A DNA stretch of 7,858 bases from Ardenticatenales bacterium (GCA_030667645.1 DAOUVM010000106.1:1-7858); one strand, 5' to 3'. Positions 1 to 6,098 are shown, counted from the first letter of the stretch. Program-made: numbers and translations. Notes: generated by a model from the letters alone, not told the origin.

Positions 1-495
1 ATTCTGGTTGAGGACCTTTACAACGAACACGAGTTCTGGGTGCCATACTACCGCCTGATCGAGGCTGGGGTTGAGGTGACAGTTGCGGCGCCTGAGGCCA
101 AGGTAACCTACAAGAGCAAGCTCGGTATGCCGGCGGTCTCTCAAGCCGCGGCCAGCGATCTGAATGGAGCTGAGTTCGATATCGTCGTGATCCCGGGTGG
201 CTATGCGCCCGACCGGATGCGCCGGAATCCCGGGATGGTCAAGCTGGTCCGCGACGCATTTAACGCCGGTAAGCTGATCGCCTTTATCTGCCATGCCGGG
301 TGGCTGCCCATCTCGGCCGGTATCTTGAAGGGCAGGAAGGTGACCGGCTTTGTCTCCGTCAAGGATGACCTGGTGAACGCCGGGGCAGAGTATCTCGACC
401 GGTCCGTAGTGCGGGATGGGAATCTGATATCATCTCGCACACCGGCCGACCTGCCCGACTTTTGCCGCGCAATCGTTGCCGCTCTGCGCGAGTAA
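1..495 (+). CDS. DJ-1/PfpI family protein, 5' end cut by the window edge
   Basis: The reading frame is open from base 1 and ends with TAA at 493-495, giving 164 visible residues; only a short N-terminal piece (roughly 5-20 residues) should be missing, since family members are about 170-190 long. The GTG at base 40 is probably not the start, because the family-like strand ILVEDLYNEHEFW precedes it in frame. The pattern VVIPGGYAPDRMRR at about residues 62-75 and the nucleophile elbow ICHAGW, with Cys97 followed by His98, are hallmarks of the class I glutamine amidotransferase-like fold of the DJ-1/PfpI superfamily. Members act as glyoxalase III/deglycase-like enzymes, stress proteins or peptidases, and the exact activity cannot be read from sequence. 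The gene faces moaC tail to tail with 15 bases between the stops. Family assignment is firm; substrate is unknown. Confidence 0.88.
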   Translation: MLVEDLYNEHEFWVPYYRLIEAGVEVTVAAPEAKVTYKSKLGMPAVSQAAASDLNGAEFDIVVIPGGYAPDRMRRNPGMVKLVRDAFNAGKLIAFICHAGWLPISAGILKGRKVTGFVSVKDDLVNAGAEYLDRSVVRDGNLISSRTPADLPDFCRAIVAALRE

Positions 496-510
496 CGAGC
501 AGGCAAGGGA

Positions 511-996
511 CTATTTCTGTTCCAGGACGATCTCTCCGCTCTGGCCGCCGCTCTTGCGCACCAGGCGCACATCCGTGATCCGCATGCCGCGGTCGGCCGC
601 CTTGCACATGTCATAGATGGTGAGCCCAGCCACACAAACGGCAGCCAAAGCTTCCATCTCGGCTCCGGTCTTGCCGGTCGTGTGAACCTCGGCGCGGATA
701 CCGACTGCGGCCGGATCCGAATCTCCCTGCAGCTCAAAGTCAACGTTGACGCGCGTGAGCAGTAGGTTGTGGCAGAGAGGAACAAGCATAGATGTCTGCT
801 TGGCAGCCATGATGCCCGCGACCCTGGCCACCGCCAGCGTGTCCCCTTTGGGCGCCTGGCCCTCTGCTATCAGCGCCAGGGTTCCGGGCCGCATCAGCAC
901 GCGCCCGCGCGCCACCGCTACCCGCCTGGTATCCGGTTTGGCTCCCACGTCCACCATTCGGGCGGCTCCCTGTTCGTCCAGGTGTGAAAGTTTCAT
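511..996 (-). CDS. moaC: Cyclic pyranopterin monophosphate synthase MoaC
   Basis: This 161-residue protein has the same length as E. coli MoaC and matches it along the whole chain. MoaC converts the GTP-derived product of MoaA (3',8-cyclo-7,8-dihydro-GTP) to cyclic pyranopterin monophosphate in molybdenum cofactor synthesis, in the cytosol. Visible hallmarks are RMVDVGAKPDT (13-23), PKGDTLAVARVAGIMAAK (49-66), PLCH (73-76), TTGKTGAEMEAL (106-117) and LTIYDMCKA (125-133). Lys50, His76, Asp129 and Lys132 fit the active-site positions known from E. coli. I chose the ATG at 994-996: it gives the family N-terminus, has an AAGG ribosome-binding site about 7 bases upstream, and lies just downstream of a strong promoter. 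The longer frame to 1044 would begin inside that promoter. PLCH is followed by Asn77 where E. coli has Pro. No other mo-cofactor gene is in the window. Confidence 0.97.
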   Translation of the reverse strand: MKLSHLDEQGAARMVDVGAKPDTRRVAVARGRVLMRPGTLALIAEGQAPKGDTLAVARVAGIMAAKQTSMLVPLCHNLLLTRVNVDFELQGDSDPAAVGIRAEVHTTGKTGAEMEALAAVCVAGLTIYDMCKAADRGMRITDVRLVRKSGGQSGEIVLEQK

Positions 997-1029
997 AGTT
1001 TTTCCTTTTGCTGCCTCCCCGACTGGGCC

Positions 1030-1057
1030 ATTGTAGCCTATCAAGTGCCGGTGTCAA
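1030..1057 (-). promoter_or_regulatory. Promoter of moaC
   Basis: On the minus strand a perfect -35 TTGACA (1057-1052) and a -10 TACAAT (1035-1030, 5 of 6 to consensus) are separated by 16 bases. Transcription would begin near 1023, about 27 bases before the moaC ATG. The -35 box lies inside the spacer of the opposing thioesterase promoter. Confidence 0.75.
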
Positions 1058-1073
1058 ACGGTTGTGATACAAT
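1045..1073 (+). promoter_or_regulatory. Extended -10 promoter of the thioesterase gene
   Basis: TGATACAAT at 1065-1073 is an extended -10 element (TGn followed by TACAAT, 5 of 6). The -35 position 17 bases upstream (1045-1050, GTGCCG) is weak with 3 of 6 matches, as is usual for extended -10 promoters. Transcription would start near 1080, giving a leader of about 16 bases that holds the ribosome-binding site. This excludes the in-frame GTG at 1045 and ATG at 1072 as starts. Confidence 0.6.
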
Positions 1074-1095
1074 GTCTCAACTAGGAGCAAGAGCA

Positions 1096-1512
1096 ATGAA
1101 GAGCACCGAAACGACCTTTCATGTTCGCTATGCCGAGACGGATGCGATGGGAATCGTACATCACTCGGTGTACGTTGTCTGGTTTGAGGAGGGGCGCAGC
1201 CACCACCTGCGGTCATTGGGTTCGGATTATGCCAGGCTGGAGACGAGTGGTTACTATTTGGCCGTCACCGAGCTGCAAGCTCGGTACCTCGCCCCGGCTC
1301 GCTATGGTCAGCGGGTGACGGTCGGGACCCGGCTGGAGTCGCTTCGCAGCCGCTCGTTGTCCATGACCTACCGGGTGGTGGATGCGGAGAGTGATCATTT
1401 GCTGGTCACCGGTCGAACGAAGTTGATCTGCATCGACCGGCAGGGGCAGGTGGCGAGAATTCCACCAGAGTGGCGGCAGGCGCTACTCTCGGTGAATGAT
1501 CCGGCCAAGTAG
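1096..1512 (+). CDS. Acyl-CoA thioesterase, YbgC/4-hydroxybenzoyl-CoA thioesterase (hotdog) family
   Basis: The 138-residue product is a complete single hotdog domain. Proteins of this family hydrolyse acyl-CoA thioesters in the cytosol. The N-terminal signature VRYAETDAMGIVHHSVY (10-26) carries the catalytic Asp16 and the conserved Gly19-Ile-Val-His, followed by WFEEGR. Lengths of 130-150 residues are typical. The ATG at 1096 has AGGAG at 1083-1087, 8 bases upstream, and fits the promoter just before it. An oddity is Val25 in the HHSVY segment, where relatives usually have Asn or Ser. The last 30 bases overlap the end of the opposing DUF362 gene. The acyl substrate cannot be told from sequence; it might be a short- or medium-chain or aromatic acyl-CoA. 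A link with the acyl-CoA dehydrogenase 3 kb away is possible but not shown. Confidence 0.92.
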   Translation: MKSTETTFHVRYAETDAMGIVHHSVYVVWFEEGRSHHLRSLGSDYARLETSGYYLAVTELQARYLAPARYGQRVTVGTRLESLRSRSLSMTYRVVDAESDHLLVTGRTKLICIDRQGQVARIPPEWRQALLSVNDPAK

Positions 1513-2652
1513 CGGCACCTCAATCGTGATCGCCTTTGCCGGACAGAGTTCCTGGCAGCAGAAACATCGGATGCACTCGCGATAATCATAGCGCGGCGGC
1601 CGCTCTTTTCCGTTGCAGAACTCTATCGCTTTGGGCGTCACCGGGCAGGCCTCTGTACAGGCACCGCAGCGTGTGCAGCTTAGCGGATCCAGTACCGGCC
1701 GGGGGATGACCCACTGGTTCAGAAGGGACGCCAGGAATCCCCGCTGCCCGTTCGTCGAACTCGGCCGGCGATTGACGACAAAGTCTGGCGCGATGAACGA
1801 TTCTAGTGGATCGCCGACCGTGTCATGCGATTCGTGTTCTGGGAGATAGTTGCCCAACCCCCACTCTTTTCCCCATGCAATGGTGGGGACCAACATTGGA
1901 TCCAGATTCATCATCCGGCAGACGGCCGCATCCAGCGCGACCGGATCGGAGGACAGGAGCAGTACCGACATAGGCCGGGGATCGCCGCTGCGGGGCCCAT
2001 TTCCCTCCATCGCCACAATTCCATCCATCACATAGAGCCGGGGGCGCAACATCCGGTTCAAGTCAACCAGCATCTGAGAAAAGAGTTCGGCACTGGGCAT
2101 CCGCGCATGGAACTCACCTTTGAGCATTCCCGGGATGCAGCCAAACTGATTCTTGATCGCCCCGGTCATGCGGGTAAGGCCGTGGGTCTTGAACTTGGGT
2201 AGCGACACGATCCCATCGACGGCCGACACGCCAGCCGCGATGGTAAACTGCTTGATCAGACGCCCTTCAGGGAAGGAGACTGTGACTCCGGTCGTAAAGT
2301 CGGCCAGCCGGATTCTCAGTTCGGCGGCGGCCGCTGCCAACCCTGCCCTCCGTGCCACCATGCCCTCCGGTCGGCCAATAGCCGGCGAATCCCCATAGCT
2401 CAACTGCACGCCGGCCGCCAGTAGATGCCGTGCAACCGCTTTGAACACGGATGGATGAGTGGTGACCAGTTTCTCCGGAGCGCTCCCCACCAGCAGGTTG
2501 GGTTTCAGCAGGATCTCTTCGCCGGGCTGGAAGAAACGCTCTGCGCCGCCCAGGAGCGCGAGCCCCCGACCGACCGCCTCGAAAACCTCGACGTCATCAT
2601 ACCGCTCGCATCGGACAAGAGCGACACGACTCGATGAATTCCCAGATAGCAT
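1483..2652 (-). CDS. DUF362 domain protein with two C-terminal 4Fe-4S ferredoxin motifs
   Basis: This 389-residue protein has an N-terminal DUF362 domain (about residues 9-245), shown by LKPNLL (49-54), SLPKFKTHGLT (150-160), GAIKNQFGCIPG (164-175), MDGIVAMEGNGP (209-220) and DPVALDAAV (236-244). A two-cluster ferredoxin module follows, with CxxCxxCxxxCP motifs at Cys326/329/332/336 and Cys360/363/366/370. Cys365 is an extra cysteine inside the second motif. No signal peptide or membrane segment is seen, so the protein is probably cytosolic. The architecture is widespread in anaerobes and metagenomic bacteria, and its function is unknown; the clusters imply electron transfer. The ATG at 2650-2652 has AAAGGGG about 4 bases upstream and a promoter before it. 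The gene is monocistronic and overlaps the thioesterase gene by 30 bases at its 3' end. Domain calls are firm; the role is open. Confidence 0.93.
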   Translation of the reverse strand: MLSGNSSSRVALVRCERYDDVEVFEAVGRGLALLGGAERFFQPGEEILLKPNLLVGSAPEKLVTTHPSVFKAVARHLLAAGVQLSYGDSPAIGRPEGMVARRAGLAAAAAELRIRLADFTTGVTVSFPEGRLIKQFTIAAGVSAVDGIVSLPKFKTHGLTRMTGAIKNQFGCIPGMLKGEFHARMPSAELFSQMLVDLNRMLRPRLYVMDGIVAMEGNGPRSGDPRPMSVLLLSSDPVALDAAVCRMMNLDPMLVPTIAWGKEWGLGNYLPEHESHDTVGDPLESFIAPDFVVNRRPSSTNGQRGFLASLLNQWVIPRPVLDPLSCTRCGACTEACPVTPKAIEFCNGKERPPRYDYRECIRCFCCQELCPAKAITIEVPLLGRIIHRE

Positions 2653-2690
2653 ATGTCCCCTTTCTGAATCCGCCGAACTTTAACCGGCCA

Positions 2691-2719
2691 ATCTTACGGC
2701 AGGCTGGCCTTTTTGGCAA
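2691..2719 (-). promoter_or_regulatory. Promoter of the DUF362 gene
   Basis: On the minus strand TTGCCA (2719-2714, 5 of 6 to the -35 consensus) and TAAGAT (2696-2691, 4 of 6 to the -10) are separated by exactly 17 bases. Transcription would begin near 2684, giving a leader of about 32 bases with the ribosome-binding site. Confidence 0.55.
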
Positions 2720-2823
2720 CCCGCAGGCTGAGGGTGCAGAAAGACGCACCTACCCTCTCTTATCAAGACATGGGTTAGGCACGAGCCACTGGCTCCCTGA
2801 CTGTTTATCAGCACCCTGAGGCT

Positions 2824-2852
2824 TTCTCATTGCTCCGGTCTTGTGATAGAAT
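2824..2852 (+). promoter_or_regulatory. Extended -10 promoter of the SDR gene
   Basis: TGATAGAAT at 2844-2852 is an extended -10 element (TAGAAT, 5 of 6). A -35-like TTCTCA (2824-2829, 4 of 6) lies 17 bases upstream. The 12-mer TTGTGATAGAAT differs in only one base from the thioesterase promoter (1062-1073). Transcription from about 2859 leaves a 26-base leader and excludes the in-frame GTG at 2843 as start. Confidence 0.65.
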
Positions 2853-2884
2853 CCAGGCCACTCGGATTGATGAAAGGAGAGAGG

Positions 2885-3865
2885 ATGAGAGCACTGGTAA
2901 CTGGGGGAACGGGTTTTGTGGGCGCCAACCTGGTGGAGGGGCTGACTGCGGCCGGTCATACAGCCCGCGTTCTGCGTCGCGAGACATCACGGCTGGATGC
3001 GCTGGATGGCCTGACCTACGAGGACGCTGTGGGGGACATTCTGGATGTGGGAAGCCTGGCGCGTGCCATGAAAGGATGCGATTGGGTTTTCCACGTGGCG
3101 GCCGTCTCTGACTACTGGCGGCAAGGTACAGCATGGCTCTATGAGGTCAACGTGGAGGGGACCAGGAATGTGCTCCGGGCAGCGCAGACCGCGGGGATCC
3201 AGCGGCTCGTCTATACCAGTTCGATGGTTGCTTTGGGAATTCCGTCTTTTGGACAGAGCATGGATGAAACCCATGAATTCAATGTCTCTCCGCGCCGTTT
3301 CCCCTATGCGCACAGTAAGCACCTGGCCGAGCAGGAGGTGCAAAAGGCGGTCCGGAACGGACTGGAAGCGATCATTGTCAATCCGGCCGTCATTATCGGG
3401 CCACGTGATGTGAATAACATTTCCGGGAGTATTGGGTTCCTGGTGGCGCGCGGATGGGTGCGCTTCTACCTGCCAGGTGGGCTGAATTGCGTGGCGGTGG
3501 ACGACGTGGTAGCAGGCCACATCGCGGCCGCCGAGCGCGGGCGGGCGGGGGAGCGGTACATCCTGGGAGGCGAGAATCTCCCTTACCGGCAGGTGATTGA
3601 TACAGTTGTGGAGCTGTCCGGGGCGCCCCGGCCGCTCTTTACCCTCCCCCGTTGGATCGTTGGGCCGGCCGCATTGGCAGTGGCGGCCGCGCAGCGGGTG
3701 CTGGCCAATAGGCTCCCGTTTGATGCCGACCAGGTGCGCATGTCGGGTCAGACCCTCTACGTCCGATCAGACAAGGCGATTCGGGAATTGGGGTTGCCGC
3801 AAACCCCTTTCCGTCTGGCTGTCGAGCGCGCCTACCGCTGGTTCAAGGAAAACGACTATCTGTAG
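2885..3865 (+). CDS. Extended SDR, NAD(P)-dependent epimerase/dehydratase or reductase (dihydroflavonol-4-reductase-like)
   Basis: The product has 326 residues, a normal length for extended short-chain dehydrogenases. The Rossmann dinucleotide loop TGGTGFVG (6-13) opens the protein. HVAA (70-73), a TSSM strand end (111-114) and the catalytic YAHSK (Tyr141, Lys145) complete the SDR set. NVEGTRNVLRAA (89-100) and NPAVIIGPRD (166-175) are typical of the group holding dihydroflavonol-4-reductase-like, 3beta-hydroxysteroid dehydrogenase-like and hopanoid-associated HpnA epimerases. AAALAV-type hydrophobic residues near 260-272 may form a buried helix, not a clear membrane segment. The ATG at 2885 has AAAGGAGA at 2873-2880. 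There are no hopanoid or sugar-nucleotide genes nearby to pick a substrate, so no symbol is given. The last 23 bases overlap the end of the opposing HD gene. Confidence 0.92.
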   Translation: MRALVTGGTGFVGANLVEGLTAAGHTARVLRRETSRLDALDGLTYEDAVGDILDVGSLARAMKGCDWVFHVAAVSDYWRQGTAWLYEVNVEGTRNVLRAAQTAGIQRLVYTSSMVALGIPSFGQSMDETHEFNVSPRRFPYAHSKHLAEQEVQKAVRNGLEAIIVNPAVIIGPRDVNNISGSIGFLVARGWVRFYLPGGLNCVAVDDVVAGHIAAAERGRAGERYILGGENLPYRQVIDTVVELSGAPRPLFTLPRWIVGPAALAVAAAQRVLANRLPFDADQVRMSGQTLYVRSDKAIRELGLPQTPFRLAVERAYRWFKENDYL

Positions 3866-4442
3866 CGGGCAAAATCCGCACTGCGACTCCAAAGACCTCC
3901 TGGAAGAACCGAGATTTCTTCTGCCCCGCCCACTGCTCAATCTCATTGCCGACGGACGGGAACAGCCACACGATCATCGTGTCGGCCAGCCATTCCACCT
4001 GGAGATCATCCACCGCATCGGTATGGGTCCGGTCCAGGCCATCGGCAAGACGCAAGATGGAACCCAGTTTGCATACGATCTCGCGATCATCCGGGTTGAG
4101 CGCTGCAAACCCCTTGTGCTTGAGCTTGGGCCGGGCGCTGCGGTGGTAACGGGCTATGTTCGCCACGATCGCCTTTTCCGGCGCGGTCAACGCCGGCAAC
4201 TTGGCGTCCATGATCATACGGTAGGCATGTTTGTGATGGTCATCGTAGTCATACCAATAGCCGATATCATGCAGGATGGCGGCGAACTCGAGTAGATCGG
4301 CGTACTCGGCCGTCAGGCCGTGCAGATCGTAGGTCTGCTCCCACAGGAGCAGAGCCAGTTTGGCATCCTGGAAGGAGTGACCCTCTTCGAAATCATAGCG
4401 GCGAGCCAAGCTGAGGACTTGCTGTCGCACCGTCTGTTTCAT
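3843..4442 (-). CDS. Stand-alone HD-domain phosphohydrolase resembling the C-terminal domain of Ppx/GppA
   Basis: The 199-residue product is a single HD domain. Putative metal ligands are His22, His58-Asp59 in LEFAAILHDIGY, the histidine cluster DDHHKHAYRMI (67-77), His100 in IARYHR, and Asp134 in ILRLADGLDRTH (129-140). The spacing and the HHKH, ARYHR and LRLADGLDRTH blocks resemble the C-terminal HD-like part of exopolyphosphatase/guanosine pentaphosphatase (Ppx/GppA). The ASKHA ATPase-like N-terminal domains of those enzymes are absent: an acyl-CoA dehydrogenase gene lies directly upstream. Activity on a phosphate ester or nucleotide is likely, but the substrate is unknown. I chose the ATG at 4440-4442, with AAGG 7 bases upstream; an in-frame TTG at 4475 would add 11 residues. 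It follows the dehydrogenase gene by 96 bases on the same strand. The 3' end overlaps the SDR gene by 23 bases. Confidence 0.88.
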   Translation of the reverse strand: MKQTVRQQVLSLARRYDFEEGHSFQDAKLALLLWEQTYDLHGLTAEYADLLEFAAILHDIGYWYDYDDHHKHAYRMIMDAKLPALTAPEKAIVANIARYHRSARPKLKHKGFAALNPDDREIVCKLGSILRLADGLDRTHTDAVDDLQVEWLADTMIVWLFPSVGNEIEQWAGQKKSRFFQEVFGVAVRILPATDSRFP

Positions 4443-4473
4443 ATCGGACCCTTGCTCATGCAAAGTACTGGTC

Positions 4474-4498
4474 AAAAAACTCGCGGTTTTGTGACCGC
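4474..4498 (-). terminator. Weak intrinsic terminator candidate after the acyl-CoA dehydrogenase gene
   Basis: On the minus strand GCGGT (4498-4494) and ACCGC (4487-4483) form a 5-base-pair stem with a 6-base loop. Three bases later comes a run of six T (4479-4474). It sits in the 96-base gap between the acyl-CoA dehydrogenase and HD genes. The stem is short, so read-through into the HD gene is possible; no clear separate promoter for the HD gene was found. Confidence 0.4.
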
Positions 4499-4538
4499 TC
4501 TACCCGTGAATCACCATTGAAAACGGTAACTGCCTCGC

Positions 4539-5684
4539 TTACCTCCCGCGCAGCAACTCCCGCGCGATAATGACCCGTTGAATTTGGCTGGTCCCCTCGT
4601 AGATCTGGTAGATCTTGGCATCCCGCATTAGCTTTTCCACCGGGTATTCGCGGCTGTAGCCATTGCCACCGAATACTTGAACTGCGTCCACCGTTGCTTT
4701 CATCGCCGTGTCGGCCGCAAATGATTTGGCAAAGGCGGCCTGCTTGGAATTGGGGAGACCATTGTCTACGAGCCAGGCTGCCTGCCAGACCAGCAGCCGG
4801 GAGGCCTCTATCGTCGTCGCCATGTCCGCCAGCATGAACGAGATACCCTGCTGATAGCCGATGGGTTTGCCAAACGCAGTTCGCTCCAGCGAGTACCGGG
4901 TGGCCTCGTCGAGGGCGCGGCGGGCCACACCTACGGCCGCAGCACTCACTGTCGGCCTGGAACGATCAAACACCTGCATGGCGATCATGAACCCATCACC
5001 CTCATTTCCCAGTCGATTGGCGGCCGGAATCCGCACGTTCTCAAAGAACAACTCGCCGGTGTGGGCCGCGTGCTGCCCCAGCTTGTGTAAGGGTTCCCCC
5101 ACTGTGACTCCATCCCACTCTCGCTCCACCAGAAAGCAGGAAATCCCCTTGTGGCGCGCCTCTGGATCCGTCTTGGCAAAGACGATGTAAAAGTGAGCCA
5201 CCGGCGAATTGGTGATCCACGCCTTGCTTCCGTTGAGAACGTAATCATCGCCTTGGCGGACAGCTCGCGCCTTGAGGCCAGCCACGTCCGAACCAGCGTC
5301 CGGCTCGGTGAGAGCGTACGCGGCCATTTGCCCATTCTCTGTCAGGCGGGGTAGGTATTCTTGCTTCTGAGCCTCACTGCCGGCGAGCATGATGGGCAAT
5401 GCTGCCAGGCCGTTGAGCATCAGAGCCGTCAGAATACCGGAGCAGGCATACGCCATTTCCTCGTTGACAATGCACTCTTCGAACACGCCCAGCTCTGGCC
5501 CCCCGTACTCTTCTGGAACGTTCAGGTTCATCAACTCTGTTTCCTGGGCTTTGCGGACCACCGGCCAGGGGAACTCGCCGGATTGATCATAGTGTTCGCT
5601 CAACGGCTTGATCTCCTTGTCGGCAAAGTCTCGCGCCAAGTCCCGGATCATGCGTTGCTCATCCGACAGTTGGAAGCCAATCAT
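4539..5684 (-). CDS. Acyl-CoA dehydrogenase, MCAD-like
   Basis: This complete 381-residue flavoprotein aligns along its length with the short/medium-chain acyl-CoA dehydrogenase family and looks closest to MCAD. It would oxidise an acyl-CoA to the 2-enoyl-CoA with FAD and pass electrons to electron-transfer flavoprotein. FAD-binding blocks are YALTEPDAGSDVAG (123-136) and WITN (156-159). The C-terminal signature QVFGGNGYSREYPVEKLMRDAK runs from 336 to 357. The catalytic base is Glu363 in IYEGTSQIQR, the MCAD/SCAD position. The ATG at 5682-5684 has AAGGAG 9 bases upstream. The loop usually reading G-x-R-x-S-x-T before the FFENVRIP strand here reads GQHAAHTGEL (203-211), lacking the common Arg and Ser. 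No etfAB, thiolase or enoyl-CoA hydratase gene is in the window, so chain length and pathway stay open. Confidence 0.95.
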   Translation of the reverse strand: MIGFQLSDEQRMIRDLARDFADKEIKPLSEHYDQSGEFPWPVVRKAQETELMNLNVPEEYGGPELGVFEECIVNEEMAYACSGILTALMLNGLAALPIMLAGSEAQKQEYLPRLTENGQMAAYALTEPDAGSDVAGLKARAVRQGDDYVLNGSKAWITNSPVAHFYIVFAKTDPEARHKGISCFLVEREWDGVTVGEPLHKLGQHAAHTGELFFENVRIPAANRLGNEGDGFMIAMQVFDRSRPTVSAAAVGVARRALDEATRYSLERTAFGKPIGYQQGISFMLADMATTIEASRLLVWQAAWLVDNGLPNSKQAAFAKSFAADTAMKATVDAVQVFGGNGYSREYPVEKLMRDAKIYQIYEGTSQIQRVIIARELLRGR

Positions 5685-5743
5685 GTAACCACTCTCCTTG
5701 CGATTCGTTGATGGACTCTGTCATGCGTAAAATCGATGATTCC

Positions 5744-5772
5744 ATTATACGGCAAATGGCTCGAGCTATCCA
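5744..5772 (-). promoter_or_regulatory. Promoter of the acyl-CoA dehydrogenase gene
   Basis: On the minus strand a perfect -10 TATAAT (5749-5744) lies 17 bases downstream of TGGATA (5772-5767), a 4 of 6 match to the -35 consensus. Transcription would begin near 5737, leaving a leader of about 53 bases before the ATG at 5684. Confidence 0.7.
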
Positions 5773-5850
5773 GTGGAGAGCGTCGAAGAAGCAGGGTATG
5801 TGCAGAGTTCTCACGGAGACCGCTTTTTTAACAGGAATACCACCAATCAA

Positions 5851-5891
5851 GCGAATCTCACGAATTCCCACTTGACATTCGTGCGATTCGC
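5851..5891. repeat. Inverted repeat, 15-base arms with one mismatch, 11-base loop
   Basis: The arm 5851-5865 (GCGAATCTCACGAAT) is complementary to 5877-5891 (ATTCGTGCGATTCGC) at 14 of 15 positions. The loop is 5866-5876. No T-run follows on either strand, so it is not an ordinary intrinsic terminator. The right arm also starts a direct repeat, GCGATTC at 5883-5889 partly repeated at 5890-5896. It could be a hairpin in RNA, a protein-binding palindrome or a copy of a small palindromic repeat element. Confidence 0.8.
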
Positions 5892-5952
5892 GATTCTCTT
5901 TGAACGACTTGATCCGGTTGCCGTCAACAGGCGGCCGATCGCGATATTTGTT

Positions 5953-5986
5953 CCGGTAATTGTAGTACCGGTAATTGTTTTCCGGT
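5953..5986. repeat. Short tandem repeats of a CCGGT(AATTGT) unit
   Basis: CCGGTAATTGT occurs at 5953-5963 and again at 5968-5978, a 15-base period. A third, shorter copy CCGGT is at 5982-5986. The unit also creates an inverted pair, CCGGTA at 5953-5958 and TACCGG at 5966-5971, with a 7-base loop. It could be a tandem binding site or a replication-slippage product. Confidence 0.7.
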
Positions 5987-6063
5987 GAGATTTCTGATTC
6001 AATTATCGCTTTGTTTGGGAGACGCGGCATGGTTCGTGGTTCGCGGCGAGTGGGATGAGGATT

Positions 6064-6098
6064 GAGAAATCCGATTTCCGACAGAGATCGGATTTCTC
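6064..6098. repeat. Perfect inverted repeat, 12-base arms, 11-base loop
   Basis: GAGAAATCCGAT (6064-6075) and ATCGGATTTCTC (6087-6098) are exact reverse complements, with an 11-base loop (6076-6086). A T-G and a T-A pair extend the stem to 14 pairs in RNA read rightward (6062-6100). No T-run follows. The loop length equals that of the inverted repeat at 5851-5891. Confidence 0.85.

Noticed and set aside
201..785. A 194-codon minus-strand frame across the PfpI-like gene and moaC
   Set aside because: It is a shadow of two well-supported genes in other frames, rich in Arg and Ala, with no family resemblance.
3597..4295. A 232-codon plus-strand frame across the SDR 3' end and the HD gene
   Set aside because: It is a shadow frame opposite and beside two genes whose catalytic motifs are intact.
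3843..5684. HD and acyl-CoA dehydrogenase genes as a clear functional operon
   Set aside because: They are same-strand with a 96-base gap that holds a weak terminator, and their functions are unrelated, so co-transcription is only a possibility.
5809..5829. Possible terminator: TCTC/GAGA hairpin followed by six T
   Set aside because: The stem has only four pairs before a mismatch, and no rightward gene ends upstream of it.
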